Source: Sphingomicrobium arenosum (GTDB lineage Bacteria > Pseudomonadota > Alphaproteobacteria > Sphingomonadales > Sphingomonadaceae). From it: a DNA stretch of 64,000 nt. The notes beneath the pieces are model-generated. The model was not told where the DNA came from. It saw nothing but the letters and a program-made list of their open reading frames with translations, and did no database searches. The first letter of the stretch is position 1, and every line of letters begins with the position of its first letter. Positions 18,520 to 27,491 of this stretch are shown in pieces. The stretch lies in the NCBI RefSeq assembly GCF_026157085.1, contig NZ_JANPVN010000001.1, positions 1,178,001-1,242,000 of the forward strand, written 5' to 3'. A program made the position numbers and the translations under genes.

Positions 18520-19314
18520 TCAGTTGGGCATCCCGCCGGGTGGTCCTGGCATGATCATCCTCGCCGCGCCATCGCCGCCCGGCTGGTCGTGCGTCAGCCG
18601 GTCGATCAGCTGTTCCTCGAGCGCGGTCATGCCCTTTGTCGGCTCGACGCCCAGTTCGTTTTTAACCCGTTCGGCAAATTCGAGATAGCGCTGGCGAACC
18701 CCGCCGACATGGCCGGCCTGATATTCGGCGAGCATCGCATATTCGACGAAATCCTCGTTCAAGGGATCGATCCGCTGCAAGCGCCGGATGAGCGGGACCA
18801 GCTTGGCCCCCATCCCGTGCGCGAGGCTGCGCTTCACCCAGGTCGCGGTCTCGGCCACCACCATTTCGGTGATGCGCCCGCGCTCCATCGCCAGCCAGTC
18901 GTCATAGTCGGGGCTGAGCCCGTCGAGATCCTCGAACGGACGCCAATCGCCGTCCTCTTCGCGGACATGATGCAATCCGCCGCCGCGAACACGATCGGCG
19001 ACCAGCCAGAGATGGTTGCGATCGCTCGCGACCGGCGGCACCTCCCGGCTCGTTGCCGCGCGTACATCGCACAGCGCCTGGCGCAAGCTCGCGCGGGCCT
19101 GTTCATCGGCCGAGCGGCCCCACAGCAATCCGGCAAGCCGCTCGCGCGGCACTGCGCGCCCGCCGCGCCCGACCAGATAGGCGAGCAGCCCGCAGGCCTT
19201 GCGGCTCGACGGCGTGCAGTCGCGATCGTTCGACAGGTCGATCACACGGAATGATCCGATCAGATTGACCTGCCAGCGGGTACGATCGGCACCTGGGGTC
19301 GCCGAAGGCGTCAC
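18520..19314 (-). CDS. SARP-like regulator with bacterial transcriptional activator domain
   Basis: 264 residues. The N-terminal part (about 14-110) resembles an OmpR-type winged helix as in SARP/AfsR proteins: it opens WQVNLIGSFRVI and continues KACGLLAYLVGRGGRAVPRERLAGLLWG and ASLRQALCDVR. The second half (about 130-250) is an all-helical BTAD: DPLNEDFVEYAMLAEYQAGHVGGVRQRYLEF...ELGVEPTKGM. No ATPase or TPR extension follows. SARP-type factors are classical in actinobacteria; short BTAD proteins also occur in alphaproteobacteria. It lies downstream of three UrcA-family genes, separated from them by a terminator, so it has its own promoter in the AT-rich stretch 19380-19400. Confidence 0.8.
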   Translation of the reverse strand: MTPSATPGADRTRWQVNLIGSFRVIDLSNDRDCTPSSRKACGLLAYLVGRGGRAVPRERLAGLLWGRSADEQARASLRQALCDVRAATSREVPPVASDRNHLWLVADRVRGGGLHHVREEDGDWRPFEDLDGLSPDYDDWLAMERGRITEMVVAETATWVKRSLAHGMGAKLVPLIRRLQRIDPLNEDFVEYAMLAEYQAGHVGGVRQRYLEFAERVKNELGVEPTKGMTALEEQLIDRLTHDQPGGDGAARMIMPGPPGGMPN

Positions 19315-19409
19315 AGCCGAGCTCCTGTTCCGTCAGCGCGCCTCTCGCGCGCACACGACACACTGGGACGGTCATTGTGGTTAACATAAATTAAACAATG
19401 TTGCACGGC

Positions 19410-19446
19410 AAAAAGAACCCGCCGCCATGCCGGGCGGCGGGTTCTT
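19410..19446 (-). terminator. Terminator after the first UrcA-family gene
   Basis: Perfect 14-bp stem on the minus strand (AAGAACCCGCCGCC/GGCGGCGGGTTCTT) with a 6-base loop and a T-run. Confidence 0.9.
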
Positions 19447-19508
19447 GAAAAACGGTCGGCAGGCGGGAAGAGGAGCGGTCTCTTCCCGCCCGCCGGACGT
19501 CGTCGGGA

Positions 19509-19859
19509 CTATCGAGCGGTAATGGTAATCGCCCCGACGACAACTTCGCCGCGCAGGCCCGCATCGCGGAGCGCCGATGCCTGTGCGAACCCGTCCTTGG
19601 TCGCGCTTTTGTAGCAGCCCGTCTGACGCACCCAGATCCGTACCGGATCGGGATTGTACGGCAAACAGATCTGCCGTGCCGCTTCCTTGATCCGGCCCTT
19701 GAATGAGGCATAACCGGCGCTGCTCATCAGGTTGAGGTCGCCATGATAGACGATCGCCTGCGGTTCGGGCGCGTCGGCGACGACCTCGATGGGTTCGCCT
19801 GCAAGCGCTGGCATGGCGACGAGGCTCGTGGCCGCGATGGCTGTCATCAGATATTTCAT
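19509..19859 (-). CDS. UrcA family protein (copy 1)
   Basis: 116-residue secreted protein: signal peptide ending in AMPALAGE, then the UrcA core VYHGDLNLMSSAGYASFKGRIKEAARQIC and a second conserved Cys (QTGCY). Two Cys in the mature part suggest one disulfide. UrcA proteins are frequent in Sphingomonadales and have no established function. It is the last of three tandem paralogues on this strand, and a strong terminator follows. ATG preceded by AAGGAGG. Confidence 0.85.
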   Translation of the reverse strand: MKYLMTAIAATSLVAMPALAGEPIEVVADAPEPQAIVYHGDLNLMSSAGYASFKGRIKEAARQICLPYNPDPVRIWVRQTGCYKSATKDGFAQASALRDAGLRGEVVVGAITITAR

Positions 19860-19899
19860 CTCAATCCTCCTTGTCCTCGCTCGCCCTCGGTAGGCGCCG

Positions 19900-20247
19900 C
19901 TAGCGGCCGCTGATCACCATCGTCTGGACGATGACCGACCCGCGCGGCGCATTGTAGAAGGCGTCCGCCTGCGCAAAGCCGTCGGCCTTGGCGGTCGAAT
20001 AGCAGCTCCGTTCATCCTGCCAGATGTTGAGCGGCTGCACGCCCGGGGTGAGGCACAGCTTGCGTGCCGCGTTGGTCACCCGCGCCTTCAAGGCGCCATT
20101 GCCGGCCTTGCTCTGAAGGTCGAGGTCACCGTGATAGACACGCGCCTCAACGGCATCGTCCGAGGCGATCACCTCGATCGGGTCGCCCGCCACGGCCGGT
20201 GCCGCGACCAGCGCGAGCCCGCCACATGCGATCAGCAGATGTTTCAT
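19900..20247 (-). CDS. UrcA family protein (copy 2)
   Basis: 115 residues: signal peptide (MKHLLIACGGLALVAAPAVAGD), core VYHGDLDLQSKAGNGALKARVTNAARKLC, second Cys in ERSCYSTA, and a hydrophobic C-terminus (GSVIVQTMVISGR). It shares the APRGSVIVQ ending and GFAQAD segment with copy 3, so these two are closer to each other than to copy 1. Only 40 bases separate it from copy 1; co-transcription is likely. Confidence 0.85.
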   Translation of the reverse strand: MKHLLIACGGLALVAAPAVAGDPIEVIASDDAVEARVYHGDLDLQSKAGNGALKARVTNAARKLCLTPGVQPLNIWQDERSCYSTAKADGFAQADAFYNAPRGSVIVQTMVISGR

Positions 20248-20464
20248 CCTTATTCCCCTTTTCCTGTCCGGTACGACGCGGCGGTCCCGCGTCGATCTGC
20301 AAAGCGATAGGAGCCATGCGTCCGCGCGCCGTCGCCCGATCGTCGCGGGGCGATGAAACTTACGTCAAAAATTCGTCTCCCCTGCGAGCCCACAGCGGGC
20401 GACGACAATGGGGCGGCGAGCCGTGGCCCACCGCCCCTTGTATCGAGGCCCTCCTGCGCGCGGT

Positions 20465-20809
20465 TCAGCGCGCGCTGATGAGGATGCTCTGGACGATCAC
20501 CGAGCCGCGCGGTGCGTTGCGCAGCGCATCGGCCTGTGCGAAGCCGTGCGCGCGGGTCTGTTCGAGACAGGCCTTTTCCGCGCGCCAGGTTTCCACGGCC
20601 ACGGGACCGCTCGACCGGCAGAGCGAACGGGCCGCCCGCGACACGCGGAGTTTCAATATGCGATGCCCCTGGTCGGTCTCGACGTCGAGGTCACCGAAAT
20701 AGATGCGCTTCTCATAGGCGTCGGGCTCCCCCGCCGCCGCGGGTGCGGCGGCCAGCGTGGCGCCGCCAAGGCCGATGGCGCCGATGCAGCAAATGATCGT
20801 CCGGGTCAT
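20465..20809 (-). CDS. UrcA family protein (copy 3)
   Basis: 114 residues, starting at an ATG with GGGAG upstream; a much longer in-frame extension exists but has no ribosome site or family support. Signal peptide (MTRTIICCIGAIGLGGATLAAAPAAAGE), then IYFGDLDVETDQGHRILKLRVSRAARSLC, a second Cys (EKACLEQ) and APRGSVIVQSILISAR. It is 217 bp upstream of copy 2, so it may have a separate promoter. Confidence 0.82.
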   Translation of the reverse strand: MTRTIICCIGAIGLGGATLAAAPAAAGEPDAYEKRIYFGDLDVETDQGHRILKLRVSRAARSLCRSSGPVAVETWRAEKACLEQTRAHGFAQADALRNAPRGSVIVQSILISAR

Positions 20810-20978
20810 GATCGTCTCCCTTTGTTTCGCGCCGTTTCCCCCATGAGAAGCAGCACTTCCGCCTAGGGTGCCACCGTCGGGCCCGCATCGACCCACCATC
20901 AATCCGGCGTCAAAAATCATCGCAGATGCACAATTGACGCTGCGATGCAGCACGCCTCCCCCGCCGCCCCTTGCTCGA

Positions 20979-21545
20979 TCAGCGAATGCGATAGAAATCC
21001 GCCACCCGGTCCAATGCCATGACCAGGACCAGCTTGCCCGCGCGGGTCGGCCAGCCGAGGGCGCTCTCGGCGTCGCGCATGCCCTCGCCCGCGCACACCA
21101 CGCGCCACAGGATGTCGCCCAGCCCCTTGCCTGCCGCGGCCACCGCCTCGTCGAAACGACGCTTGGCATCGAGTTGGCTGGCCGAGCGGTCGGGTGCGCC
21201 CGCACTGCCGCCCCGACTGCGCGCGACGGGCGAGGCGTCCCAAGCCATCGTCACCCGCCCCGACAGTTGCGCGCGCTCATAATCGTCCCGCAGCCGCTCG
21301 CCCGCCTCATATTGCCGCTCCGAGACGTGCCCGCGCGAGCGCAGCCAGCCAAGCGGGCTCTCGAGCCGGTTGACCGTCACGCTGCGCCGTCGCGGCTGCC
21401 CGCCGACGACATCGCCCTCGATGCCGACCTCCTCGAGCTGGCGTCCCGCACCACCGAGCGAGCGGACATCGCCTGACGCCGCCGCCTCACTGGGGCGCGC
21501 CGGGCCCGCCTTGCTCGTCTTCCTGCTGCCTCGTCGTGCCACCAT
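20979..21545 (-). CDS. DUF6456 domain-containing protein
   Basis: 188 residues with no signal or membrane span. The conserved region begins VTVNRLESPLGWLRSRGHVSERQYEAGERLRDDYERAQL, which I associate with DUF6456, seen in alphaproteobacterial regulatory or helix-turn-helix proteins. The N-terminal 50 residues are basic and low complexity. The ATG at 21545 has AGGAGG at ideal spacing, preferred over an earlier ATG. It is divergent from the XRE regulator at 21652, with 106 bp between starts. Function unknown. Confidence 0.65.
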   Translation of the reverse strand: MVARRGSRKTSKAGPARPSEAAASGDVRSLGGAGRQLEEVGIEGDVVGGQPRRRSVTVNRLESPLGWLRSRGHVSERQYEAGERLRDDYERAQLSGRVTMAWDASPVARSRGGSAGAPDRSASQLDAKRRFDEAVAAAGKGLGDILWRVVCAGEGMRDAESALGWPTRAGKLVLVMALDRVADFYRIR

Positions 21546-21651
21546 CTGTTCGCCTCCTGTCCGAATCGCGTCAGAAAGGACTTGCCATGTCGGCACATCT
21601 GTAGGACAGAGAGAAAACCGATTTGGTTTGTTTTAGAGGATAGGGAAGCCC

Positions 21652-22227
21652 ATGCAGTCGCGCATCCGGGAAGTTCGCAAGGCCAAGGGCATGACGCTCG
21701 CCGACGTCGCGGCAGCCTGCAGCCCGCCGACCACGGCACAAACCATCGGTCGGCTCGAAACCGGCACCCGCACCTTGTCGCTCGGCTGGGTCAATCGCAT
21801 CGCCGCGGCGCTTGGCGTCGACAGCGCCGACCTCGTCGCCCATGGCGATGGCGAGGATCGCCCCAGTCTCGAGGTCGCCGCGATCCTCGATGGCAATGGC
21901 CAGGCGCAGGCACCGCGCCAGAAGGCGATCGCACTACCGCCCGCGCCCGAGGCCGACCTGAGCGGCGTGCGCGTCGCCGCCGGCATCGGCGACTATCGCA
22001 CCGGCGACATGATCTGGTGCCGTCACCTCGAGCCTGCCGACTTCGACCGCGCGCTCAACCGCGACGCGCTCGTACCGCGCCCGGCAGGCCGGTACATCTA
22101 CGGTCGCCTCATTCACCGCGAGGGTGGCCAATTGTTGATCCTGCCCCCCGGCCCCGGCGCGCGCCAGCAGGTGGTCAAGGACCCCGCCTGGATCGCCGTC
22201 GCGGAAACGCTGGTGCGTAGCCTCTAG
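21652..22227 (+). CDS. XRE family helix-turn-helix regulator
   Basis: 191 residues. The N-terminal HTH_3 domain (about 3-62) reads RIREVRKAKGMTLADVAAAC...QTIGRLETGTRTLSLGWVNRIAAALGV. The C-terminal half (GDYRTGDMIWCRHLEP...PRPAGRYIYGRLIHR...GQLLILPPGPGARQ) resembles the beta-rich part of S24/LexA-like repressors, but I cannot place a Ser-Lys dyad. Upstream, AAACC-GATTT-GGTTT at 21615-21629 is a small inverted repeat that could be an operator. Targets unknown; the divergent DUF6456 gene is a candidate. Confidence 0.8.
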   Translation: MQSRIREVRKAKGMTLADVAAACSPPTTAQTIGRLETGTRTLSLGWVNRIAAALGVDSADLVAHGDGEDRPSLEVAAILDGNGQAQAPRQKAIALPPAPEADLSGVRVAAGIGDYRTGDMIWCRHLEPADFDRALNRDALVPRPAGRYIYGRLIHREGGQLLILPPGPGARQQVVKDPAWIAVAETLVRSL

Positions 22228-22245
22228 GCGTCTACGCCCCGCCGG

Positions 22246-22653
22246 TCAGCCGCAACGTGCGGCGACGCGTTCGATGACGGCCTGCAGCTTGTTCGCCACC
22301 GTCCCCGCGATGTCGCCCAGCGCCTCGTTGCCGACCGCCTGCATCGAGGCGATCGGATCGACCGCCGCCACCTCGACCCCGTCTTTTTGCTGCTGGAGAA
22401 TGACATTGCACGGCAGCATCACGCCGATCTTGTCCTCGCTCGACAGCGCCTCGTGCGCCAGCTGCGGATTGCATGCGCCGAGGATGCGATAGGGCCTGAA
22501 ATCCACGTCGAGCTTCTTCTTCAAGGTCGCCGCCACGTCGATCTCGGTCAGCACCCCGAACCCCTCTTGCGCCAATTCCTGCCGCACCACTTCCTCGACC
22601 GCGTCCATCGTGCCGCCCGCAATCTGCGCGGCGAAATAATAGGTCATCGGCAT
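22246..22653 (-). CDS. DUF302 domain-containing protein
   Basis: 135 residues, cytosolic. The DUF302 pattern is clear: an alternating N-terminus, EVVRQELAQEGFGVLTEIDVAATLKKKL, then YRILGACNPQLAHEAL and IGVMLPCNVIL. DUF302 proteins form small dimeric alpha/beta folds of unknown role. The start follows GGGGAG. The upstream DUF421 gene ends one base before the ATG region, so translation is coupled. Confidence 0.85.
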   Translation of the reverse strand: MPMTYYFAAQIAGGTMDAVEEVVRQELAQEGFGVLTEIDVAATLKKKLDVDFRPYRILGACNPQLAHEALSSEDKIGVMLPCNVILQQQKDGVEVAAVDPIASMQAVGNEALGDIAGTVANKLQAVIERVAARCG

Positions 22654-22654
22654 C

Positions 22655-23179
22655 CTATCTCCCCTTCATCCCGGCAACGTCGTCGAGCGCCGACAGTGAC
22701 TCGTGATCGCAGGCGTCCACCGACAGGATATTGAACGTCCCGTCGGCCTCGATCACCACGGCGCCGACATCCTCCACCCGCGCAAAGCCGCCATCGCGAA
22801 TAACCTGCATGAGGTCGCCCCGCGTCACCCGTTCCTCGACCAGCGCCCGCTCGTCGATTTCGCCGTCGCGCACGAGAAAGCGCGGACAGGCCCGGATAAG
22901 AGACTGGAAACGATTTGACTTCACGCTGAGCCAGCTGATCAGCGTCTGCATCGCCACGAGGAAGGCGAGCGCCACCACGCCTTGCGCCAGCGTTAGCGAA
23001 GTGCCGGTGATGATGTTCGCGAGGATCGAGCCGATCGCCACCGTCACCACGAAATCGAAGGCATTCAGCTTGGCCAGCGTCCGCTTCCCGCCGAAGCGCA
23101 GGAACAGGATCAGGATGGCGTAAGCGGCGAAACCCAGCGCGATCGCGCGCCACAGGCTGTGAGGATCGTCATACCACAT
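22655..23179 (-). CDS. DUF421 (YetF-like) membrane protein
   Basis: 174 residues. Three membrane helices in the first 90 residues (AIALGFAAYAILILFLRF; FDFVVTVAIGSILANII; LAQGVVALAFLVAMQTLISWL), then a soluble domain with SRACPRFLVRDGEIDERAL and a C-terminal sheet (DLMQVIRDGGFARVEDVGAVVIEADG) as in the YetF C-terminal domain. GGKRTLAKL at about 28-36 is the conserved cytosolic loop. Role unknown. Likely co-transcribed with the DUF302 gene. Confidence 0.85.
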   Translation of the reverse strand: MWYDDPHSLWRAIALGFAAYAILILFLRFGGKRTLAKLNAFDFVVTVAIGSILANIITGTSLTLAQGVVALAFLVAMQTLISWLSVKSNRFQSLIRACPRFLVRDGEIDERALVEERVTRGDLMQVIRDGGFARVEDVGAVVIEADGTFNILSVDACDHESLSALDDVAGMKGR

Positions 23180-23221
23180 GCAGCCTCAATGCACCGGCGC
23201 GCCAGTGGATGCCTCGGCCCG

Positions 23222-23644
23222 TCAAAAATCGCGCCGGTGTCCGCCGGCCCGTCCCAGCGGCTCGAGCCGGTCGGTCGCTGCATCGCCATGACTCCATTCG
23301 CGATAGGCCGCATCGCGCAGTTGATCGAAGCGCCGCTGCAGCACGGCGAACAGGCCGATCACGAATCCCCCTACGAACAGCCAACCGACCAGCGGGCCCG
23401 CAAGCACGAGCCGCAACAATTGCGCGGCAAAGAAGAAGGGAAAGGCCCCTAGCAGCGAATAAAGGATCAGGGTGCGCATGACCGACTTGAAACTGTCCTC
23501 GACATAGGCCCTGCGATCCATGTCGGTCACCGCGATCGGCGGCCCCATGCGTCGATTGCGAAAGAGGATGCGATCATCGCGCTCCTCGAACTGGCGCTCG
23601 AGCCTGTTCTCCACATAATAGAGCGCTGCCCCCGCGTTGCTCAT
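23222..23644 (-). CDS. Hypothetical protein with two membrane helices
   Basis: 140 residues: a charged N-terminus (ENRLERQFEERDDRILFRNRR), two adjacent hydrophobic spans (LILYSLLGAFPFFFAAQLLRLVLA and LVGWLFVGGFVIGLFAVL, about 60-105), and a polar tail. GGGAGG precedes the ATG. It lies 42 bp upstream of the DUF421 gene on the same strand. I do not recognise a family. Confidence 0.6.
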   Translation of the reverse strand: MSNAGAALYYVENRLERQFEERDDRILFRNRRMGPPIAVTDMDRRAYVEDSFKSVMRTLILYSLLGAFPFFFAAQLLRLVLAGPLVGWLFVGGFVIGLFAVLQRRFDQLRDAAYREWSHGDAATDRLEPLGRAGGHRRDF

Positions 23645-23729
23645 GGCACCCTCCCTTTAGTCATGCCCAATCGCCGTGGCACGCCATGACGAAGGCTTGC
23701 CCAGGAAGGCATCGCGCGCAAGAAGGAAA

Positions 23730-23805
23730 TGGTGGGCGCTGACGGGTTCGAACCGCCGACCTACTCGGTGTAAACGAGCCGCTCTACCAGCTGAGCTAAG
23801 CGCCC
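23730..23805 (-). tRNA. tRNA-Val (anticodon TAC)
   Basis: 76-nt cloverleaf on the minus strand with CCA encoded. Acceptor GGGCGCT/AGCGCCC is fully paired, the D stem is GCTC/GAGC, the anticodon loop is TTTACAC (anticodon TAC, reading GTA/GTG), and the T loop is TTCGAAC. Its first base is also the last base of the upstream gene's TAG stop. Confidence 0.97.
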
Positions 23806-24365
23806 TATCCCTGAGGTGCTTCGGGCTCCTGCCACCCGCGGTCGCGATGATCAACCTTTTCCACGCGGTCGGCCCAACAGGGCTCGTCCTGCGCCACCAG
23901 CGCCATCACCAGCCCGCTCGTCACGGCATAGAAGAACGCCCCCTCGAGCGAGCCTGCCCCGACGTCGGTCTGCCACATCTGGAAGCCCGCCCCGCCGATC
24001 GCCATGAACAGCCCCAGCCAGGTGAAGACGAGCAAGCCCAATCCGGACAAAGCGAGCCATTTGGAGGCGTTGAAGGCACGCTTGGTACCGCCGATCGACT
24101 GACCCATCCGCACCGCGCCCGCCAGGACCATCGCTCCGCCCACCGTCTCGAAGGCGATGATCGTCAGATAGGCCAGCGTCACCAGCGTATCGGACGTCAC
24201 CATCGGCACGATGCTGTCGGGATAGACCGCATGGTCGGCGCGCGACAGGACATAACCCACCGCGCCGCGGCCTGCCTCGTAATTGACCATGTTCTGCAGC
24301 GCATAGAGCAGCGCCTGCAAACCCGCGCCGATCACCAGCATCAATTTCACATATCGGATCGTCAT
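23805..24365 (-). CDS. DUF2165 family membrane protein
   Basis: 186 residues with four predicted membrane helices: MTIRYVKLMLVIGAGLQALLYAL; TLVTLAYLTIIAFETVGGAMVLAGA; WLALSGLGLLVFTWLGLFMAIGG; FFYAVTSGLVMALVA. The pattern, with the NMVNYEAGRGAVGYVLS periplasmic loop, fits DUF2165. The tail is charged and ends with the TAG whose last base is position 1 of tRNA-Val, so one transcript probably carries both. Ribosome site GGGGGGAG. Confidence 0.82.
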   Translation of the reverse strand: MTIRYVKLMLVIGAGLQALLYALQNMVNYEAGRGAVGYVLSRADHAVYPDSIVPMVTSDTLVTLAYLTIIAFETVGGAMVLAGAVRMGQSIGGTKRAFNASKWLALSGLGLLVFTWLGLFMAIGGAGFQMWQTDVGAGSLEGAFFYAVTSGLVMALVAQDEPCWADRVEKVDHRDRGWQEPEAPQG

Positions 24366-24452
24366 CGCATCTCCCCCCTTCGACGCGCGTTAACTTCCCG
24401 TAACAAAATCGCAATTTAATGCCGCGTCAAGGCACCACGGCGCCCGCCACCG

Positions 24453-25370
24453 TCAAATCGCGAATTTGGGCCCCAGCTTGGCGAAGTAGCCGCGCATCGC
24501 CCGACTCGCATCGCCCGACAATTCGACGAACACGCGCCGCCCGTCATGCGGATCGGCGCGGCGCACGAACAACTGCTTGTCAGTCATCGTCTTGATCCAC
24601 CGCAGCGCCGTCGTCGCGGGCACCGCCGCCGCCATGCACAGCGAGGAGACGGGCACCCTGATCTGCTGGATCTCGGCGGCGAGCAGGTCGAGCATCATGT
24701 CCCAGGCGGGATCATGGAACAGCTCGCCATCGAAATAGTCCTCGCGCAACCGCCGCGCGCGGATGACCGAGCGGACCGTCTCGACGCTGAGTTCGCCATG
24801 CTCCACCCCCGGCTCGCCCGCGCCGCGTGCCACTGCGGGACGATCGTCGGCCAGCCCGCCGCCGCTCATCTTCGACAGGGTCGAGGCGATGCGCTGCACT
24901 TCCTCCGACAATCGCCGCAGGGCCTCGGGATCGGATCCGCGCGCATCGGCGACGCCACCGCCCCCCGCCTCGCGCGCCGTCAGCAATGCCAGCGCCGACG
25001 CCCGCGTCGCCATGTCGGGTTGGACGATCAGTTCGATATGCGGCCCGATGATCGCGCTGACGGGATCGAGCAGCATGGGATCGATCGACACCAGCGCGGG
25101 CAGCCGCGCATGGTCGCTATGCGCATCGAAGGCCATCAGCCAATGATCGAGCACCTGTCCTTGATCGCGGTCGAGTTCGATCCACACCGGATGTTCGCCG
25201 AACCGGTCGACCCCGGCCTCGCCGACGTCATGGACCGAGCCGACGGCAAAGCCGCAAGCCTCGATGGCGTGGCGCGCGCGCGCCGCCGCTTGGTCGCCCG
25301 AGGCGACAAGATCGATGGTCGCGGGCGCAGGCGTCGCCTCGTCGCGGTGGATGGGATAAAGCTCGGTCAC
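24453..25370 (-). CDS. Winged-helix (MarR-like) DNA-binding protein with N-terminal sensor-like domain
   Basis: 305 residues, GTG start without a strong ribosome site. The C-terminal 90 residues form a winged helix: DPAWDMMLDLLAAEIQQIRVPVSSLCMAAAVPATTALRWIKTMTDKQLFVRRADPHDGRRVFVELS, including the DPxDGRR wing of MarR proteins. The N-terminal 150 residues alternate helices and strands (PVWIELDRDQGQVL) and resemble a degenerate receiver-like fold, which is inference. A linker of Glu/Arg-rich helix lies between. Targets unknown. Confidence 0.72.
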   Translation of the reverse strand: MTELYPIHRDEATPAPATIDLVASGDQAAARARHAIEACGFAVGSVHDVGEAGVDRFGEHPVWIELDRDQGQVLDHWLMAFDAHSDHARLPALVSIDPMLLDPVSAIIGPHIELIVQPDMATRASALALLTAREAGGGGVADARGSDPEALRRLSEEVQRIASTLSKMSGGGLADDRPAVARGAGEPGVEHGELSVETVRSVIRARRLREDYFDGELFHDPAWDMMLDLLAAEIQQIRVPVSSLCMAAAVPATTALRWIKTMTDKQLFVRRADPHDGRRVFVELSGDASRAMRGYFAKLGPKFAI

Positions 25371-25546
25371 AAGGGCCCCCGTTCAAACGCGCCGCGACCG
25401 CCAGCAGGCGATCGGACACGGGAAAATCGTACCGAGCAGGTCGAGTGTAGCGAGGCCGTGCGCGCGACACCATCCCCAAAAATCCGCGCCGCTTCGGAGG
25501 GATCGTCAAGCCGCTGGAAAGCCTGCGCGCGCCATTCACACCGCCC

Positions 25547-25891
25547 ATGAACAGCGTGCCCAACAGCCACCGCGCCGCCGAGGCGAGCATCCGCCGCATC
25601 CGCCGCCTGTCGCATCTCGAGGCGATCCTCGCCGATTGCCGCCTGATGCTCCGCCGCCTGCCGCGCGACTGCCCCGAGGCGCTGGCGCTCCAGCGCCGCG
25701 TCATGCAGGCGCAATCCGAGATCGACCGGCTACGCGGCGCCACGACCGCCGCGCCCGAGCCTGTCGACAATGCACTGCAGGAAGCGATCGAAACCGAGCT
25801 CGCCGACTGGCGCGGTAACCGCGACGAGCCGCCGCAACGCGGCCTGCTCCCGGACCTGTTCGCTCGCCTACCCTTCGGCCCGAAACGCTAG
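25547..25891 (+). CDS. Hypothetical protein
   Basis: 114 residues, no signal peptide or membrane span; helical and Arg/Glu-rich (IRRIRRLSHLEAILADCRLMLRRL), which suggests a short coiled-coil or adaptor. Third codon positions are strongly G/C like neighbouring genes, unlike overlapping frames on the other strand. It ends 3 bp before a convergent gene. No family recognised. Confidence 0.5.
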   Translation: MNSVPNSHRAAEASIRRIRRLSHLEAILADCRLMLRRLPRDCPEALALQRRVMQAQSEIDRLRGATTAAPEPVDNALQEAIETELADWRGNRDEPPQRGLLPDLFARLPFGPKR

Positions 25892-25894
25892 CGC

Positions 25895-26707
25895 CTAGCC
25901 GACGTCGCTCTTCATATAGGGTCCGATCGCAGGCGCCTTCCATCCCGCCGTCGCCACGAAGCCAGGGTTGAAGAAGGCCTTCTTGGCATAAGCGAATGGC
26001 TCACCGTCCGGTCCGTCGACCATGCCGCCCGCGCCCAAGAGCACCGCATGGCCCGCCGCCACGTCCCATTCCATCGTCGGCGACAGCCGTGGATAGATGT
26101 CGGCATGGCCTTCCGCCACGATGCAGAATTTGAGGCTCGATCCGACCGACACCCGCTCGGGCGCATGGCCGCCAAAGGCATGCTCCAGATAATCGACCGT
26201 TTCCTGGCTCAGATGCGACTTGGAGGCGACCGCCACCTTGTCCTCGCCCAGCGCGCGGCAATGGATCGCGCGCCGCGGACCGCCCGCCTCGAGCCACGCC
26301 CCGCGCCCCGACAGCCCGAGGTGAAGCCGCCCCGTCGCAGGCGAAAACACCACGCCCAGCACCGGGCACCCGTCCTCGATCAGCCCGATGTTGACCGTAT
26401 AGTCATCGCCGCCCCGGATGAACTCCTTGGTCCCGTCCAGCGGATCGACGAGGAAGAAGGTGTTGCCGTGGCTCGGGATCCGCCCCGCCGCCACTTCCTC
26501 TTCCGCGATCACCGGCACATCGCCCGCATGCACCCGCAGCGCCTCTAGGATCACCGCTTCCGCCGCCCGGTCGGCGACGGTCACGGGCGAGGCGTCGGTC
26601 TTCCTTTCGACATCGAAGCCTTGGCGGACGATCTCGAGGATCGCCGCCCCGGCCTCGCGCGCGGTCTCGCCGAGCGCGTCGAGCAGCTTGGGCGTGGCCA
26701 GCGTCAT
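25895..26707 (-). CDS. cysQ: 3'(2'),5'-bisphosphate nucleotidase / inositol monophosphatase family
   Basis: Mg-dependent phosphatase that most likely removes phosphate from PAP during sulfur assimilation. 270 residues. Metal-site motifs in order: EEE (after DVPVIA), the DPLDGTKEF signature near 86-94, and WDVAAGHAV near 220. CysQ-type features are VDPLDGTKEFI and the later GGMVDG. It ends the leucine-catabolism operon, starting 4 bp after the upstream SDR stop. An upstream in-frame start at 26803 would overlap that gene heavily and is rejected. Confidence 0.87.
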   Translation of the reverse strand: MTLATPKLLDALGETAREAGAAILEIVRQGFDVERKTDASPVTVADRAAEAVILEALRVHAGDVPVIAEEEVAAGRIPSHGNTFFLVDPLDGTKEFIRGGDDYTVNIGLIEDGCPVLGVVFSPATGRLHLGLSGRGAWLEAGGPRRAIHCRALGEDKVAVASKSHLSQETVDYLEHAFGGHAPERVSVGSSLKFCIVAEGHADIYPRLSPTMEWDVAAGHAVLLGAGGMVDGPDGEPFAYAKKAFFNPGFVATAGWKAPAIGPYMKSDVG

Positions 26708-26711
26708 GAAA

Positions 26712-27487
<776 letters not shown>

Positions 27488-27491
<4 letters not shown>

